DNA of 64,000 bases from Pardosa pseudoannulata (GCA_032207245.1 CM063508.1:121393999-121457998), one strand, 5' to 3'; positions 46,131 to 58,769 are shown, numbered from the stretch's first letter. Notes: a model not told the origin generated them from the sequence alone. Numbers and translations: made by a program.

Positions 46131-46695
46131 TTGTTCTTTATTTATGAATAGATTATTATTTCCATTATTTGAATAGTGGACCAACCACGTTTTTGTTCAT
46201 TTTGAGATATGGAGCCTTAAATTCTAATGAGTGCTATAACTTTTAAGAACTAAGTGATTTGTTGCGCCCTCTGTTGACAGCAGAAAAAAAACTGTAAGTA
46301 TACCAGTTTTAAAATACGATTGAAATAATTTATATAAAAATGAAAATGAGCCTAACTCCATTTTCTTAAAAAAGTGAAGTTAGCCCACTATTTATATGAG
46401 GTCTTCATATATGGTTTTACATTTTCTAATTTCTTAATACCATTGGAAGATAATTTAAAGAACATTTAAATATTTCATTTAATATTATGTCTTCCAAAGA
46501 ATCTAACTCTGGGTGTTTTACAAATTTAACGTGGGAAACAAACTAAGTTTCCTATTAGACTCTCCTTTTCACACATGCACAGATTTGAATAGTTGTCTAT
46601 AATATAGTTGTCTAACTGGACATATGATTCACATCTCCATGAAATTTTGCCACACGTGAACTTTCAGAAGTTGAAATGATTTTTTTTTTATATTT
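46131..46695. other. noncoding stretch
   Basis: No gene or recognised element. Confidence 0.45.
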
Positions 46696-46699
46696 AAAT

Positions 46700-47175
46700 A
46701 ATGTTGATGGTTATCTTCCAGGCTGGTAAATTATGTTGTGCATTGCTAAGAATGCTGTAAATATGTAACTTGCATGGTATCTTGCCAAATTGGCGAGATA
46801 TTGGCTTCTTGGAGAAGTTTTGGGAGACTCATTTTTGGCGCCGAGATTAGCGATATATCGCCAAATTTGGTGACTTGGCGACATTTGTTGCCAACCCCTG
46901 TCTCTAGATTGTATTAGAGGCTTGTGAATATTTCCAGAAATCTGAAAGCTATATAAAGGGGCCGTGAGTTCTTGTAAAAGATCAGTTTTGCTCAGGTCTC
47001 GTGAAAGTAGGATCTGTGTTAATGCTCTCCGTATTGCTCTGAAAAAGTTCTCCAAAAGGCTGCCAAGTATTATCGCCATCCGTTGTTATTGTGATGCATT
47101 TGGTGTGTTAATAAATTGTTATTGTTTTTGTCTTATAAATTGTCTTGATAAAGTCTGTTCAATCCAATGAACTTT
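46700..47175 (+). mobile_element. possible solo LTR
   Basis: Contains a TATA box in a GC-richer setting (AGCTATATAAAGGGGCCGTG at 46947-46966) followed ~150 bp later by TTAATAAATTGTTATTG, the promoter-then-polyA order of an LTR. The upstream half has repeated GGCGA/CGCCAAAT motifs. No border repeats or second copy in the window, and no coding frame I believe. Confidence 0.35.
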
Positions 47176-48138
47176 ACTCGAGAATTTCACAACAATATGA
47201 ATAATAGATAAAATGGTTACAAATGATTCGGATTGTACATTAGTGCCTATATATTTTTCCATAAAATTTTCTACAGCTCTTTGAACTTTAAAAAAGGATT
47301 CTGGATTATTCTGTGTAGCCTTAATACAACAGCATTTTTTTACAAACGGTTACCAAAACAGAGGCAAGTTATTTGAAGTTTAATGCTAAATACAAGTACT
47401 GACATCTATTAGAAAATATAATAATGATACCAGGAGCTATACTTAATAAAAATTACTTAAGAAAGGTAAATTTTTAAAATTGAAATTACAAAATTCCTAG
47501 GGTTTGACTAAAGAACTGGATTCCCCCGCCAACTTGGCGATAATGGTTTAAGTATGGTCACCTAACATTTTCTTCTGATCTCACCGTGTCCAAACAATCT
47601 GTATTTATATTATAATTTATATGTCATTTGCATCCAACTCTCCTTGTGTCACTCTTTTCTTATATATTAAAAGTGCACAAAGCTTAAAAAATTAGATATA
47701 ACAAACCATTAATGGTTCACTATGGCTGACTTTTAATAATTTGGAGCTGTTGCGTTTGTAAACTGTTGAGGGATTAATTATAAATAAATATAAATGTCCG
47801 GTTTTCTAGTCATTTTCTATAATTAAAAGTATACAATTCTATTACGATGGCTCACTGTGCATTAATTAAAATCGCCAGAAAAAGCAAGAAATTCAATGTT
47901 TGGATGGATTACCTTTGTGTTTTAGTAAATATCGCCAATATTTTCGCCAAATTTGATAAGGGGAACCCAATTCTTAAGTAGTCCGAATTTCGAGTAATGT
48001 TGATAATAATTTAGTCTTTCATTGTATATAAGTAATAAAATTACCAGTTGAAAAATAGTCTTAGAAATTTAAAAAAACTGTCAGAAAACTAATTTTTTGC
48101 CTATTTTCCACTCATCAGGTTTAATATAATATTTTTAC
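47176..48138. other. AT-rich noncoding stretch
   Basis: Nothing recognised. ATCGCCAATATTTTCGCCAA near 47930 resembles motifs in the LTR-like segment at 46.8 kb. Confidence 0.4.
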
Positions 48139-48150
48139 AAAAGACAGTGC

Positions 48151-48330
48151 TCCGAACGATGGCCGAATAGTTAAGGTGCTGGCCTTCGGAACCGGAGTTC
48201 GCGGATCCGAATCTCACAATGGCATGGATATTCGTAGTCGTTCGGAATCGGCTTTAAGCAGTAGGTCCCGGTGTCATTAGCCCTAGTGTTGCAAAAAGTA
48301 GGCCGTAGCACTCCAAAACCAAACCAAACC
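48151..48330 (+). mobile_element. tRNA-derived SINE (copy 4, full length)
   Basis: A-box-like TGGCCGAATAGTTAAGGTGC, B-box-like GGATCCGAATC, body GTTGCAAAAAGTAGGCCGTA and CCAAA-repeat tail. Flanked by perfect 12-bp repeats AAAAGACAGTGC (48139-48150, 48331-48342). The tRNA part looks like a Leu or Ser type (GGCCGA start, long variable distance), which is an inference. Confidence 0.95.
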
Positions 48331-48342
48331 AAAAGACAGTGC

Positions 48343-49590
48343 AACTCAACTAATGAAACCTCTTACATAAGAAACAGAAATAATTATGAACATATAGGAA
48401 AAAGTAAAACAGCATACAGCTTTTAAACTGTAGTAGAATTATATTTTTTATATTTGTACATTATCATCCTTGATTTTTATTTCTGACGAAAACAATTTTT
48501 GTATAGATACCAGAGAATATAACGAAAGAGTTATTATTACGACTTTTTATGTACGAAAACTTTACGAGCTTGGAAATTCGTTTCAAAGACTTTTTACATC
48601 TGAAAAAAGGTGAAAAATCAGACGAATATTGGCTGATGAAGTATACAAAGGAGAATTTCAGCCCTAGGAAAAGCTTATTGCATTACATAAGCTTACTTTT
48701 TTTTTCTTCTTAATGAAAAAGTAACAGTAAAACCAAAAATAAAACTACATTTTCCGCTATTTTGTTTTTACTCTGCTAGTTCGGAGTAGTAGTTGAACAT
48801 AACGTATTATATCTAGAAAATAAAACGAGCAGAACATAAAAACATTATTATGCTAATTTTTCATAGATTGTGACCGCATTTTAGGAACGTTCGATGCAAA
48901 TGGGCTCTCATATTACTGGATGCACACGAATCTATTTTGATAGAATATTCGAAATTTTATGCCTTAAGGTATGGGAAATTCTGGTAAAGTAGCAAACACA
49001 AGAAAAAGAAGAGAAAACGTTTTTATCTCCAAGCTTTTTGTGCACAAATCATGTTTAGAAAAGTAGAATATATTATCAATTTATTTATCAATACTGGAAG
49101 AATGATAAATAGAAAAACGTTTATCGGAAGGCTTATAAATATGATAAACACATTCTTCTTTTTGTTTCTGTAAAATTCTCTGAATTCCATTATTATAAAA
49201 CATGTATCCTATTACATTTTTTTATTGTCATGAAGAAATCTTACAAGCGACTTCTAGATTGAAAAATAAATAAAAATTTAAACACAGTAAAGTATATAAT
49301 AGGAAAGAAATAATTTGATGTGCTTGTATTGTGTATGATTTAAGTTGAACTAGCAAGCTCCCTGTTCTTCACCGAGTCTGTGTTTATTAAGGGAACATTG
49401 TACCTTTCGAGTAGAAAAGTGCTCTTTATAGTAGCCTATATTTGAATCATTATGTAATAAAAAGTCCGGTAGTGTTTAGAACAATTTTTTGTAAGTTCTT
49501 ATTAAGGTTCTAACTTTATAAATATACCGAGGTACTTTCCCACGGTGGTTTGCACGTGCATGCACAAATGAGGAAGAAATTTCCAAGATA
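48343..49590. other. AT-rich noncoding stretch
   Basis: Nothing coding or repetitive recognised. Confidence 0.5.
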
Positions 49591-49599
49591 AATTTAGGA

Positions 49600-50010
49600 C
49601 TCTTGATTGTTGACTTCGAGTTTAGGGACCCCTGCAGAGGAGGTATAGATCACGGAATGGACAAGCGTAACTGTCAAGTTCGCACAGAGATGTAACCACG
49701 AGTTATGGGGGCAGGGGCTAAAAATAATGTCAGCCATCACAAAAGGAGCAATTTTAATGAGCCCACCTGCACTCCCGAAGGGGGTGCAGATGTGGGAAAA
49801 TTTCACCAAACAAGCGATTGGCAAAGAAGAAAAAGGGGCTTTAAAACCGAGGCGAGGAGTTGGGAAATAGAGTTAAGAAAGGGGTTGAAGTCGGGATTCA
49901 AGAGTAGCTGGGCACCGAAATCCGAAGCGCTGTTCACCAGCACCGCCGTCAAGTGCGCCCCAAGCCCGGACCGACACTCCGGATGAGGAAAGCCCCTGCC
50001 TGCTTCCCTG
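49600..50010. repeat. GC-rich repeat-like island
   Basis: Sharp GC rise against AT-rich flanks, with GCCCGGACCGACACTCCGGA near the 3' end. Frames on both strands are open for 76-93 codons but overlap each other, which reflects composition. Possibly a solo LTR of a Gypsy-class element. No border repeats identified. Confidence 0.35.
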
Positions 50011-50409
50011 TGCCTGTACTGGAGGTAAAACAGATTTAACATATTCATAATGGTCATTTAGCCCTCTGTTAGTAATTCAATATTGTGATTAAGGAATAAC
50101 GCATAGCCAAAGAGAATTGTAATAATTAAGATGTAAATCTGAATATAAAACATAAATAATTTCTGGTTATGTCATATGGTAATCAAGGATAACAATTTAT
50201 AAATAGTGTACAGAATAAATGTCTTAATCTAAATATAAGGTATCATATTTTTACTGTGGTTCTCCTTTGTAAACGAACATTGGTGTTAGTGTTGTAAGTA
50301 CAATAAAAATTAAAGCAATAAAAGCAATAAAATTATTAAAGCAATAAAAATACTTAGTTTTGTTTTATGAAGAAGTATATTTTTAAAATAATGAATATAT
50401 ACACATATA

Positions 50410-51333
50410 CAGTGTCCATAATTAAATTTCCCTACTTTAAAGTTATCTTCAGTCGAAACTGCTGTTCAGAAAGGTAAGATCTGTTAGGTGGGGTATAATT
50501 AAAGGATGGGAATTTGTTTGAGAGAATAAAAAATATTAGTTCAAAATTTTACCACCAGAGGGAGTTTTTTTTATGAATTACACATTTAGATAATATTTAA
50601 TCTAGTAAAAAATTATTGAAACGAAACATGTTTAAAATAAAGACCGTCATTTTCAACTGCCATTTGAAATCGTAAAATATCATGTTCTACAATTGATACT
50701 GTGTCTAGAGATCATGTAGTGAAATGCTATCTTTGAGATCAAGTGTAGATCTAAAGTTTTACAAGACTGATTAGATGTTTCAAATGTTAAAAGCCAAGAT
50801 GGAGCTCTTCCACACATTAGCCTTTTTGTTAAGAACGTTCTCAAAAATCACTTTACAGATGAACAAGTTATCAGCCGCCTCTTTCCTATTGTGCGGTCAC
50901 CTTGATCTCCAGACCCCAACCCATTCGAGTTTTGGTTTTGGGGACATTTGAGACATCTAGTTAGCCTTGATAAACCAAGAACTATACGTTATCTGAAAGA
51001 CAATATTTCATGATATGTTCTCAGCATTTCTTCGAATACACTGTTGTCAACTGTAGAAAATGCTATCTTGCTATTTTAAATGGTAGCTGAAAAAGTTGGC
51101 CGTGAAGTTGAACATGTCTTGTTGTAATACATTTTTTTTGACTAGAGTGATTTTGCAGAAATTACTCCCCAATAACGTCCTCCAGTGGTGAAATTGTGAA
51201 CTAATTTTTAATTTATTTCACTCAAACAAATTCCTATCCTTTCATTATATCCTTCACAACTTTTCATAACTACATGAACAATAGTTTTGACTGTAGACAA
51301 TTTTAAAGTAGGACAGTTTAATTATGGAAGCTG
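50410..51333 (+). mobile_element. mariner/Tc-type element with 33-bp TIRs and transposase remnant
   Basis: Ends CAGTGTCCATAATTAAATTT and, inverted, CAGCTTCCATAATTAAACTG, extending to CTACTTTAAA, with TA on both sides. From about 50790 to 51125 a mostly open frame reads QDGALPHISLFVKNVLKNHF, then SPDPNPFEFWFWGHLRHLV and LLSTVENAILLF. QDGAPPH and SPDLNPcDFWLWG are the second-Asp and third-residue segments of a mariner-like transposase family common in arthropods. The first Asp and N-terminal domain are missing; one internal stop separates the two segments. Confidence 0.85.
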
Positions 51334-51339
51334 TATATT

Positions 51340-53360
51340 TTTAAGACGAAATGCAGTGAAGAGGCAGATGGACAAGGAAGATAGATGTATTAAACAGAAC
51401 TCCTTAGCAAGCGTGCTTTACAAAAGAACACGCATAAAGTGAGATGAAGCGAGCTTTCATAGTTGGTATAAATGGAAAAGTCTAGAAACAATTTCTGTAA
51501 TAACCCAAGAAAGTCTAAAACTACCAGAATAACAAACAAAGAATGAATTAAAATAATGTCTTATGAGTGCATCTAACACTTTCAATAATATTCCAGAATC
51601 GAATGCATTCGAATGTTAACTGCCATCTCAAAATTGTATAGCATTTTGCTCAACAGATGGAGCTAGATGTGATGTTGAAAAATAGAGAATGTCCTGGACT
51701 AGATATGTAGCGAGATGTGAAAGCGGCGGCGCGTGTAAATAAAGGCGCTTCAAAAATTATGTGGTTGTTTCAATGTATAAAGAAGAAAAGTAAGAACATT
51801 CTCCATTCTTAACACGAACTTATCACGTTTCGAGTCTTAATCAAAGGAATCAAGGAGGCCATTCTACTTGCAGAAATATTGAAAGATAGAAATTTTAAAA
51901 GAGTTTTATTTATGAAAAATATGTTGATAAAATTAGTAATTACTATTGAATTCAACACCCACTCTTAACAACAATTTTACAAAACACAATACCTAAATAA
52001 AACAAAAATCCCAACATTTTAACATAAGAGATATCTGGATGAGAACTCATAGAATTATCATAAAATTTAGAAATTAAAGAATCTTCTTTTCTTTCGAGAG
52101 TTTTCGACGAACAATTTCTTAACTTATGGTAATTTATTCCTTCTTCTAAACATTCCAAATGAGAAAAAATTGAATCAGCCTCTACAAATTGTGTTACGTT
52201 CAGAAGTTTTTTTTTCAGACCAAAAAACATTTTTTTCTTTTAAAAAGTAATTTATAACTTTATGAATAAAATTCTATAAATAGAAAAAAGAAGAAATTAT
52301 TTTCAGAAACTTTCCTGTCTAAAGGAATAAGTTGAATAGGGAACACAAAAAAAACATATATATAAAAAATTCCAAATCAAGGTGTGGCAGGGACATCAAA
52401 GAATAAACATGTTACAGAAGTTGAATTTTGAACATTTCGAAGAGGAAATTCTAAAAAGAAAATTTCAAGCCCCATTTGTATTTCTTATATTTGTTAGAAA
52501 CACATTTGTAGGAAAATATGTCTTCGCATAACACAGATATAATCTTGAAATAACGCATAAACATGTAGCTTCTTTTTTCTAACTTTTTATCCTAGAAACT
52601 TAACATACAATTCAAAATTACATTTGGATTCGGAAGGCTTTAATCCCATAATCATGCAAACATGTTTGAATTTCGGGGAATTAGGATTTGGAATCAAGAT
52701 TTAGGTTAAAAAGTGTCAATTTCAGTTGCTACGAGAACATAAGACTTCCAGATTAACTCGATTTTTGAAGATATAAAGAAAGAAAACAAAATACAGATTT
52801 TAAATTGATACGGAGAATTGATTTCTTTTTTTCTTAAACTTCTGAGTTCAAAGTCGTAACTGTGAATGAATTTATGTGTATCAGATAATGAGGTCGAATC
52901 AGTTTTTTAAAAATAAATGCAATATTTTAGATGTTCTAGTTTGTGTTTCGACGAAATGGAAGCACGGAATCAAGTGCGATTGCTTTTTCTCAGAATGTTG
53001 AAGTCGAACTCATAGTGTAAGTTAGATTGATTTCTTTTTACTAGCTTCCTTTCAAGCAAAGAGAAACATAAACGTTCGTTTCAGGAAATTCTTTTAAAAT
53101 TTGTAGAAATCAGGAATGTTGGGAGAAGGGATAATATCTTAACGAACAGTTTTTCTCAGAATGGCCGAGAAGGCAGCAATTCAAAGCTGTAGACAGTATT
53201 TCTGTTTAGTGTGGGGGGACGTTAAATTAGACTGAGCTCCTCACTATGTCCCTATTTTATAACTAAGAATACACATTTGAATAAAAACTATAAAAATATT
53301 AACAGTTAAATATTAACAAATATCATTTGATATTAACAGTTGCATGAAAAAATCGAATAC
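51340..53360. other. AT-rich noncoding stretch
   Basis: A GC-richer piece at 51655-51760 (GCGGCGGCGCGTGTAAATAA) has an AATAAA and may be an LTR fragment. No gene with support, apart from one unidentified frame listed separately. Confidence 0.4.
51952..52230 (-). CDS. unidentified 92-codon frame, doubtful
   Basis: Starts MFFGLKKKLLNVTQFVEADS, has a charged middle and ends in a hydrophobic helix MLGFLFYLGIVFCKIVV that could span a membrane. Composition is more protein-like than the surrounding frames, but no family is recognised. There is no upstream partner and no splice signal I can link to it. It could easily be chance in AT-rich DNA. Confidence 0.15.
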   Translation of the reverse strand: MFFGLKKKLLNVTQFVEADSIFSHLECLEEGINYHKLRNCSSKTLERKEDSLISKFYDNSMSSHPDISYVKMLGFLFYLGIVFCKIVVKSGC

Positions 53361-53370
53361 AATTTATATG

Positions 53371-53439
<69 letters not shown>
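53371..53439. repeat. (TA)n microsatellite
   Basis: About 34 TA units starting after GTATG. Confidence 0.97.
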
Positions 53440-53441
<2 letters not shown>

Positions 53442-53961
53442 AAAACTCCATGCACAATCTTGTGCATATGTTTCAGTAAAAGGATAAAAAAATTTGTACT
53501 TTTATTGAACCGGAAAAAATACCGAAAAAATATTAAAGTTAATCAGCAGATAAAAATTTAAAAATCGAAATTATTATTTAAAAAGTATTGTGATTAAGTA
53601 TGTAGTATTAAGTAACATTATATTTGAAAATGCAATTTTATTTCAATGTTAATACCTAATACTCTAGAATTTTTAGGAGAAGGTAGGCTCAAATCCTTGG
53701 AGTTCCCCCTCTGGCTACAGCCCTTCAATAATAATGACAAAATTTCGGCATCAAAAAAGATAATTTCAACACTCCAGCATATTTTTTCCTGTTTTATTTA
53801 TATTTTATTTAAAAGCATCTTTATGTCTTATCATTACCTGTTGTTCTATATCTGTCTATATGACTGTCGCATATTTCCCTTCTTCTAATCAATAGACAAG
53901 TTGTTAAACCTGTTTAACACATGTCTATTTTCTTTATCTTTACTTCCACTATTATGTAGCC

Positions 53962-54238
53962 TCCACACTATGGCCAATTGTTCACCACTTTCTGATGGTG
54001 ACCTTGGAAGATGGTTCACGGGTTGCATCCACACGCTGGGCCTCTAAATGAGCCGAGCTCTTGGATTCATCCATAGGGTCTACTGTGTACTTTAGTTGCG
54101 CATCTGGCTGCCTTTGTTCTTTGGAGAAAAACCGCCTCCAAAGTCATCGTCCGCCAAGGCTATTTTATTGTCTGTTACCATCGACTACGATAACCCCTCC
54201 AGACGGTGGTAATGGCTTGCAATGGACCATAGTGTGGA
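53962..54238. mobile_element. 277-bp TIR MITE
   Basis: Perfect 12-bp inverted ends TCCACACTATGG (53962-53973) and CCATAGTGTGGA (54227-54238). The match continues loosely (CCAATTG versus CCATTG). GC-richer than the surroundings. Target duplication not clear, superfamily unknown. The CACTATGG core is reminiscent of Transib ends, but this is only a resemblance. Confidence 0.7.
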
Positions 54239-54355
54239 AGGGCCTTTAGAGTTTTGTTATCAGAGGTCGTTGTCAGTTTCAAAAAACGAGTTGTTTTTCA
54301 GTGTTGACATGGGAAAAGCTAAGCTGACCAAAGCAGAACTAAGTCTAGAAATAAG

Positions 54356-54542
54356 AGATTTTGTTTGGTTTGGTTTGGAGTGCTAAGGTCTGCTTTTTGC
54401 AACATGAGGGCTAATGAGACCGAGACCTACAGCTTAAAACCGATTCCTAACGGTTACGAACATTCATGCCACAGTGGGATTCGAACCCACGAACGCCAGT
54501 ACCGAAGGCGAGCACTCTCACCAATCTGCCATTGTTCTGCGA
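54356..54542 (-). mobile_element. tRNA-derived SINE (copy 5)
   Basis: Flanked by perfect 15-bp repeats AAGTCTAGAAATAAG (54341-54355, 54543-54557). Contains the inverted B-box GGATTCGAACCC and TTTGGTTTGGTTTGGAGTGC tail start. Confidence 0.95.
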
Positions 54543-54936
54543 AAGTCTAGAAATAAGCTTTTGTCCATATAGCTCTTGTTTTTCTGAAGTAGATCTTTTT
54601 TTTTGTAGCCATGAAATAGCTGTATGCTTCGGCTTCGTTTCAATAATTGTGCCTCAACCACATTCTTGTGCGAGGTAAAAAAAGTATTGTAATCCCAAAA
54701 AACTTTCGAACTTCAGATTTCAATAGAAATATCTATTTTAACCATGTATATATCCATTTTTCTAGTTTAAGTTTTACGTATGTATGGACATACAAAGAAA
54801 TTTTGACTTTGAAATTTGATCCATTTTGACTAGCCCTGAGTGCATTTTGATTAATTTTTTCTAGATGTCTGCACTTGCATATTTAGCATAATTAAAAGAA
54901 CTATTGTCCGTAGAATATTGTAATTATATATTTAAG

Positions 54937-55108
54937 TTTGGTTTGGTTTGATTTGGAGCTACGGTCTATGTTTTGCTACTCAAGAGCTATTGAAACGAGG
55001 TCCTATTCCTTAAACACGATTCAGCACGAACATTCATGCCAAGAGCGGTATTCGAACCCACGGACTCTGACCAGAAGAGAAGCCCCCTATCATTCGGCCA
55101 TCATCCTG
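54937..55108 (-). mobile_element. tRNA-derived SINE (copy 6, diverged)
   Basis: Same order of motifs as the other minus-strand copies (TTTGGTTTGGTTTGATTTGG, TATTCGAACCCACGGACTC, CATTCGGCCATCAT) with many changes. TATATTTA occurs on both sides and may be the target duplication. Confidence 0.85.
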
Positions 55109-55283
55109 AATTTTATATTTAGGGCTTAAATGACTCATACTCGCATCCAGTCCAAGGGTTTATGAAATTCCAAATCCTACGAGGGTGGGAAAAAATTTGT
55201 TTTTAGGATTTTTGTAACATGTAGTTGTGTAATTACTGTTTTAATTGCAATCTGCATCATAAAACGAAAAGTATAATAAAATC

Positions 55284-55288
<5 letters not shown>

Positions 55289-55358
<70 letters not shown>
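55289..55358. repeat. (TA)n microsatellite
   Basis: About 35 TA units. Overlapping Tyr-Ile frames on both strands are artefacts. Confidence 0.97.
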
Positions 55359-55359
<1 letters not shown>

Positions 55360-55639
55360 TTGTATATAAATAATATATATGCATATCTGAAAATGATTAG
55401 CGTAGAATTTTGAAATTTTGTATTTATGATTATTATACATTTTTTAATTTTGATTTAAATTTATGCTGTATATAACGAAAAATCTGAATGTAATTTATAT
55501 TAATACGACTGCTACTGTACGACAATAGGGATATTGAATTATTCATATGCAATTATAACAATGTATTGTTAAGTAATGTTTTTGAAGTTCTTTTTTATAA
55601 ATCAAAATTGTAAATCTACTGTTTTCAGAGATTAATTTG

Positions 55640-57160
55640 AATTTTTAATCTTTTATTAATTCCTGATATGAAGTAAAAGAAGCTCAGCAATGCTGAAAAA
55701 TATCGGTTCATAAAGAAATTATCTATTAATGAAAGAAATGCCAATTTAACGGATATTATCTATGCCAGTAGTCATCGGAAACTAACTTTTAGCATTCATA
55801 TTAACACATTGTATGCGGGACACGTACTAGTACGTTTTCTGACGATTGATACTTGAGCGCGGGTTACGTCCTAGTACGGGTTAGTGTAACAACAGGGTTT
55901 GTTTGTGGGTACAAAAAAACTGTATATACAGGAAAACGAAGCTGAATGTTCTTGTCTACTGCATAGATTTTTGAAAAATTTAGACAAATAAAAACTAGAT
56001 TTTACATTATTAGTTTTATGATTGCTCTTTTCATTTTTTAAAATGTAAAAATATTTATATATAACATAATTTGAAAAAAATTAAAAGTATATACTACTAT
56101 CTCTATTTGATTTTTCATATTTACGATACTATTATAAATTTATTCACTAAAAAATATATTTTTTGTTTACAAAGATCTTATGGTTGTTATTTATATATTT
56201 CTATTTATATATTTGTTTATATTTTTCAATATAAAATACAAAAAGTTGGTTAAAAAATTAAAAAATTTTCGATCTATTGAGATTTAACTGAATAACTAAA
56301 TTCACCCGCAAAACGCCAGCTCCCAGTACAATTCCTCTGCGAAATGTGCCCTCACACAATGTGTTAAGGGAATTTGCAAAGAATAATTTGGGTGAATGCT
56401 TTTTCTTCCTGGTCCGAAATAAAAATTAAGTTTATTTATCCTGAAAATTTTCGCTTCTTAAAACATGTGTTTAAGAAAAAACTCAATTGAACGGATATTA
56501 ACTATGTTGTTAGCCACTGACAACTAACAATGATCAGTCATATTAAAGGAATTTGCAAAAGATGATTTTGATCAATGTTTTTATTTCCTGGTATAAAAGA
56601 AAGAAAAGTTCAGTAATTCTGAAAAATTAAGGTTCTCAAGAAAGATCCTGTGCCGTTGATTACATATTTATAATTATAAAGGAAATAAAATTATTATAAT
56701 GATATGTGATATTTAAGCATAATTTGGCAGTGATATTTCTGGAAAGCAAAGTGTTCAATATACTTTGTTTATTCATTAGTTCAGAAATTCTGAAGTAATG
56801 AATAAGTTCAGTAATTCTGAAAAAGTACGGTTCATTACGAAATATGTATAAAACCAAATAAATCTCATTTTAATGGATATTTGCTGAAACTAACTTTGAG
56901 TAATTCGAAAATGGTAATTCTGATCTTACAATCAAACAAAAATTGTGTATATTGTAACAGGCGTACAATGAAGTCATGAGTTTTTTAATATTTCTCAACA
57001 AAGATCCTGTGCCGTTGATTACATATTCATAACTATAAAGGAAATAAATTTATTATAATAATATGTGATATTTAAACATAATTTGGAAGTGATATTTCTG
57101 GAAAGCAAAGTATTCAATATATTTTGCTTATTCATTGCATTTGAAAACGATGGAGTAAAC
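55640..57160. repeat. dispersed direct duplications around a TTAA element
   Basis: AAAGATCCTGTGCCGTTGAT and the following ~135 bp occur at about 56643 and 57001. ACGGATATTA, GGAATTTGCAAA and CAGTAATTCTGAAAAA motifs recur at 55755, 56370, 56495, 56548, 56590 and 56805. The block looks like an old ~350-bp tandem repeat split by the element at 55805. Confidence 0.75.
55805..56363. mobile_element. TTAA (piggyBac-like) MITE
   Basis: TTAA at 55801-55804 and 56364-56367. Ends CACATTGTATGCGGGACAC and, inverted, CACATTGTGTGAGGGCACA. A subterminal palindrome CGTACTAGTACG lies near 55823, with a second, imperfect one near 55870. About 560 bp, noncoding. Confidence 0.85.
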
Positions 57161-57625
57161 AGTGTATGATTATGGTTATTCTTTATCGACAATTGATAAT
57201 GATTCATCTATATTTTGGCATTAGGTACATTCATTCAGACAGTTATTCAAAATTTAATTAATATGTAACCTTTTCAAGATTTTAGATAATTCGATATGGA
57301 TTATTCCTTTATTGGCATTCATCAAACTATTAAACTTTTAAAACAAATTCTTCAACTATTCAGTTCTGTAACTGAAACCTTCAATGTATTTAGTACTTAA
57401 AAGAGAAGGCGTTTAATTTATGATCGATTAATTTTTGAGTGGTTACTAATCAATTTTTTCGATTGAGTCACTAGAAGTATTCAAAAATTCAGATACGTTT
57501 TCTAAGATTCTCAATATGGATATGAAATTTCTCGTCCTCTTCATTTCAGTTTTCTAGTAGCAGAGTGATTTCCGTTATTTAAATTCGATAGTGATGGGAA
57601 AAATTACTAGTTACTGGTAAGATGG

Positions 57626-58765
57626 TGTCCAATAAGTTATACTAGCTTTATAGAGTTTTTAAAACAATATTATAAAAGTTTTTATTTTTTATAATCATAA
57701 GTTATACTAGCGTTAGAGAGTTCTTAAAACAATATTATAAAAGTTTTTATTTTTTTTAATCATAAGTTATACTAGCCTTACAGAGTTTTTAAAATAATAT
57801 TATAAAAGTTTTTATTTTTTATAATCATAAGTCTAATCATAAGTTATACTAGCCTTACAGAGTTTTTAAAACAATATTATAAAAGGTTTTATTTTTTTAT
57901 AATCAGTCCAATCATAAGTTATACAAGCCTTACAGACTTTTTAAAGCAATAATTTAAAAGTTTTTGTTTTTTATAATCATAAATCCAGTCATAAATTATA
58001 CTAGCCTTACAGAGTTTTTTAAAAAAATATTATAAACGTTTTATTTTTTATAATCATAAGTTATACTAGCCTTACAGAGTTTTTAAAACAATATTATAAA
58101 AGTTTTTATTTTTTATACTCATAACTTTTTATAATCATTACTAGCCTCACAGAGTTTTTAAAACAATATTATAAAGGTTTTTATTTTTTATAATCATAAG
58201 TACAATCATGAGTTATACTAACCCTATAGAGTCTTTAAAACAATATTATAAAAGTTTTTATTTTTTATAATCATAAGTTATACTATCTTTACAGAGTTTT
58301 TAAACAATATTATAAAAGCTTTTATTTTTTATAATCATGAGTCCAATCATAAGTGATACTATCTTTACAGAGTTTGTAAAACAATATTACAAAGGTTTTT
58401 ATTTTTTATAATCATAAGTTATACTATCTTTACAGAGTTTTTAAACAATATTATAAAAGCTTTTATTTTTTATAATCATGAGTCTAATCATAAGTGATAC
58501 TATCTTTACAGAGTTTGTAAAACAATATTACAAAGGTTTTTATTTTTTATAATCATAAGTCCAATCATGAGTTATACTAACCCTATAGAGTTTTTAAAAC
58601 AATATTATAAAAGTTTTTATTTTTTATAATCGTAAGTTATACTATCTTTACAGAGTTTTTAAAACAATATTATAAAAGTTTTATTTTTTATAATAAGTCC
58701 AATCTTAAGTTATACTAGCCTTACAGAGTTTTTAAACAATGTTATAATTTTTTTTTTATTTTTTA
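57626..58765. repeat. AT-rich satellite, about 16 units of ~65 or ~77 bp
   Basis: Unit: AAGTTATACTAGCCTTACAG, AGTTTTTAAAACAATATTAT, then AAAAGTTTTTATTTTTTATA and ATCAT. Some units carry an extra ~12-bp AGTCCAATCAT. The block around 58310-58440 recurs at 58440-58575, giving a local higher-order repeat. Confidence 0.95.
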
Positions 58766-58769
58766 TAGA

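Noticed and set aside
46711..47079. 122-codon minus-strand frame
   Set aside because: It covers the LTR-like segment on the opposite strand to its TATA and poly(A) signals and shows no recognised domain.
49705..50057. Overlapping frames on both strands in the GC-rich island
   Set aside because: Two strands open at once is expected from high GC; no motif in either.
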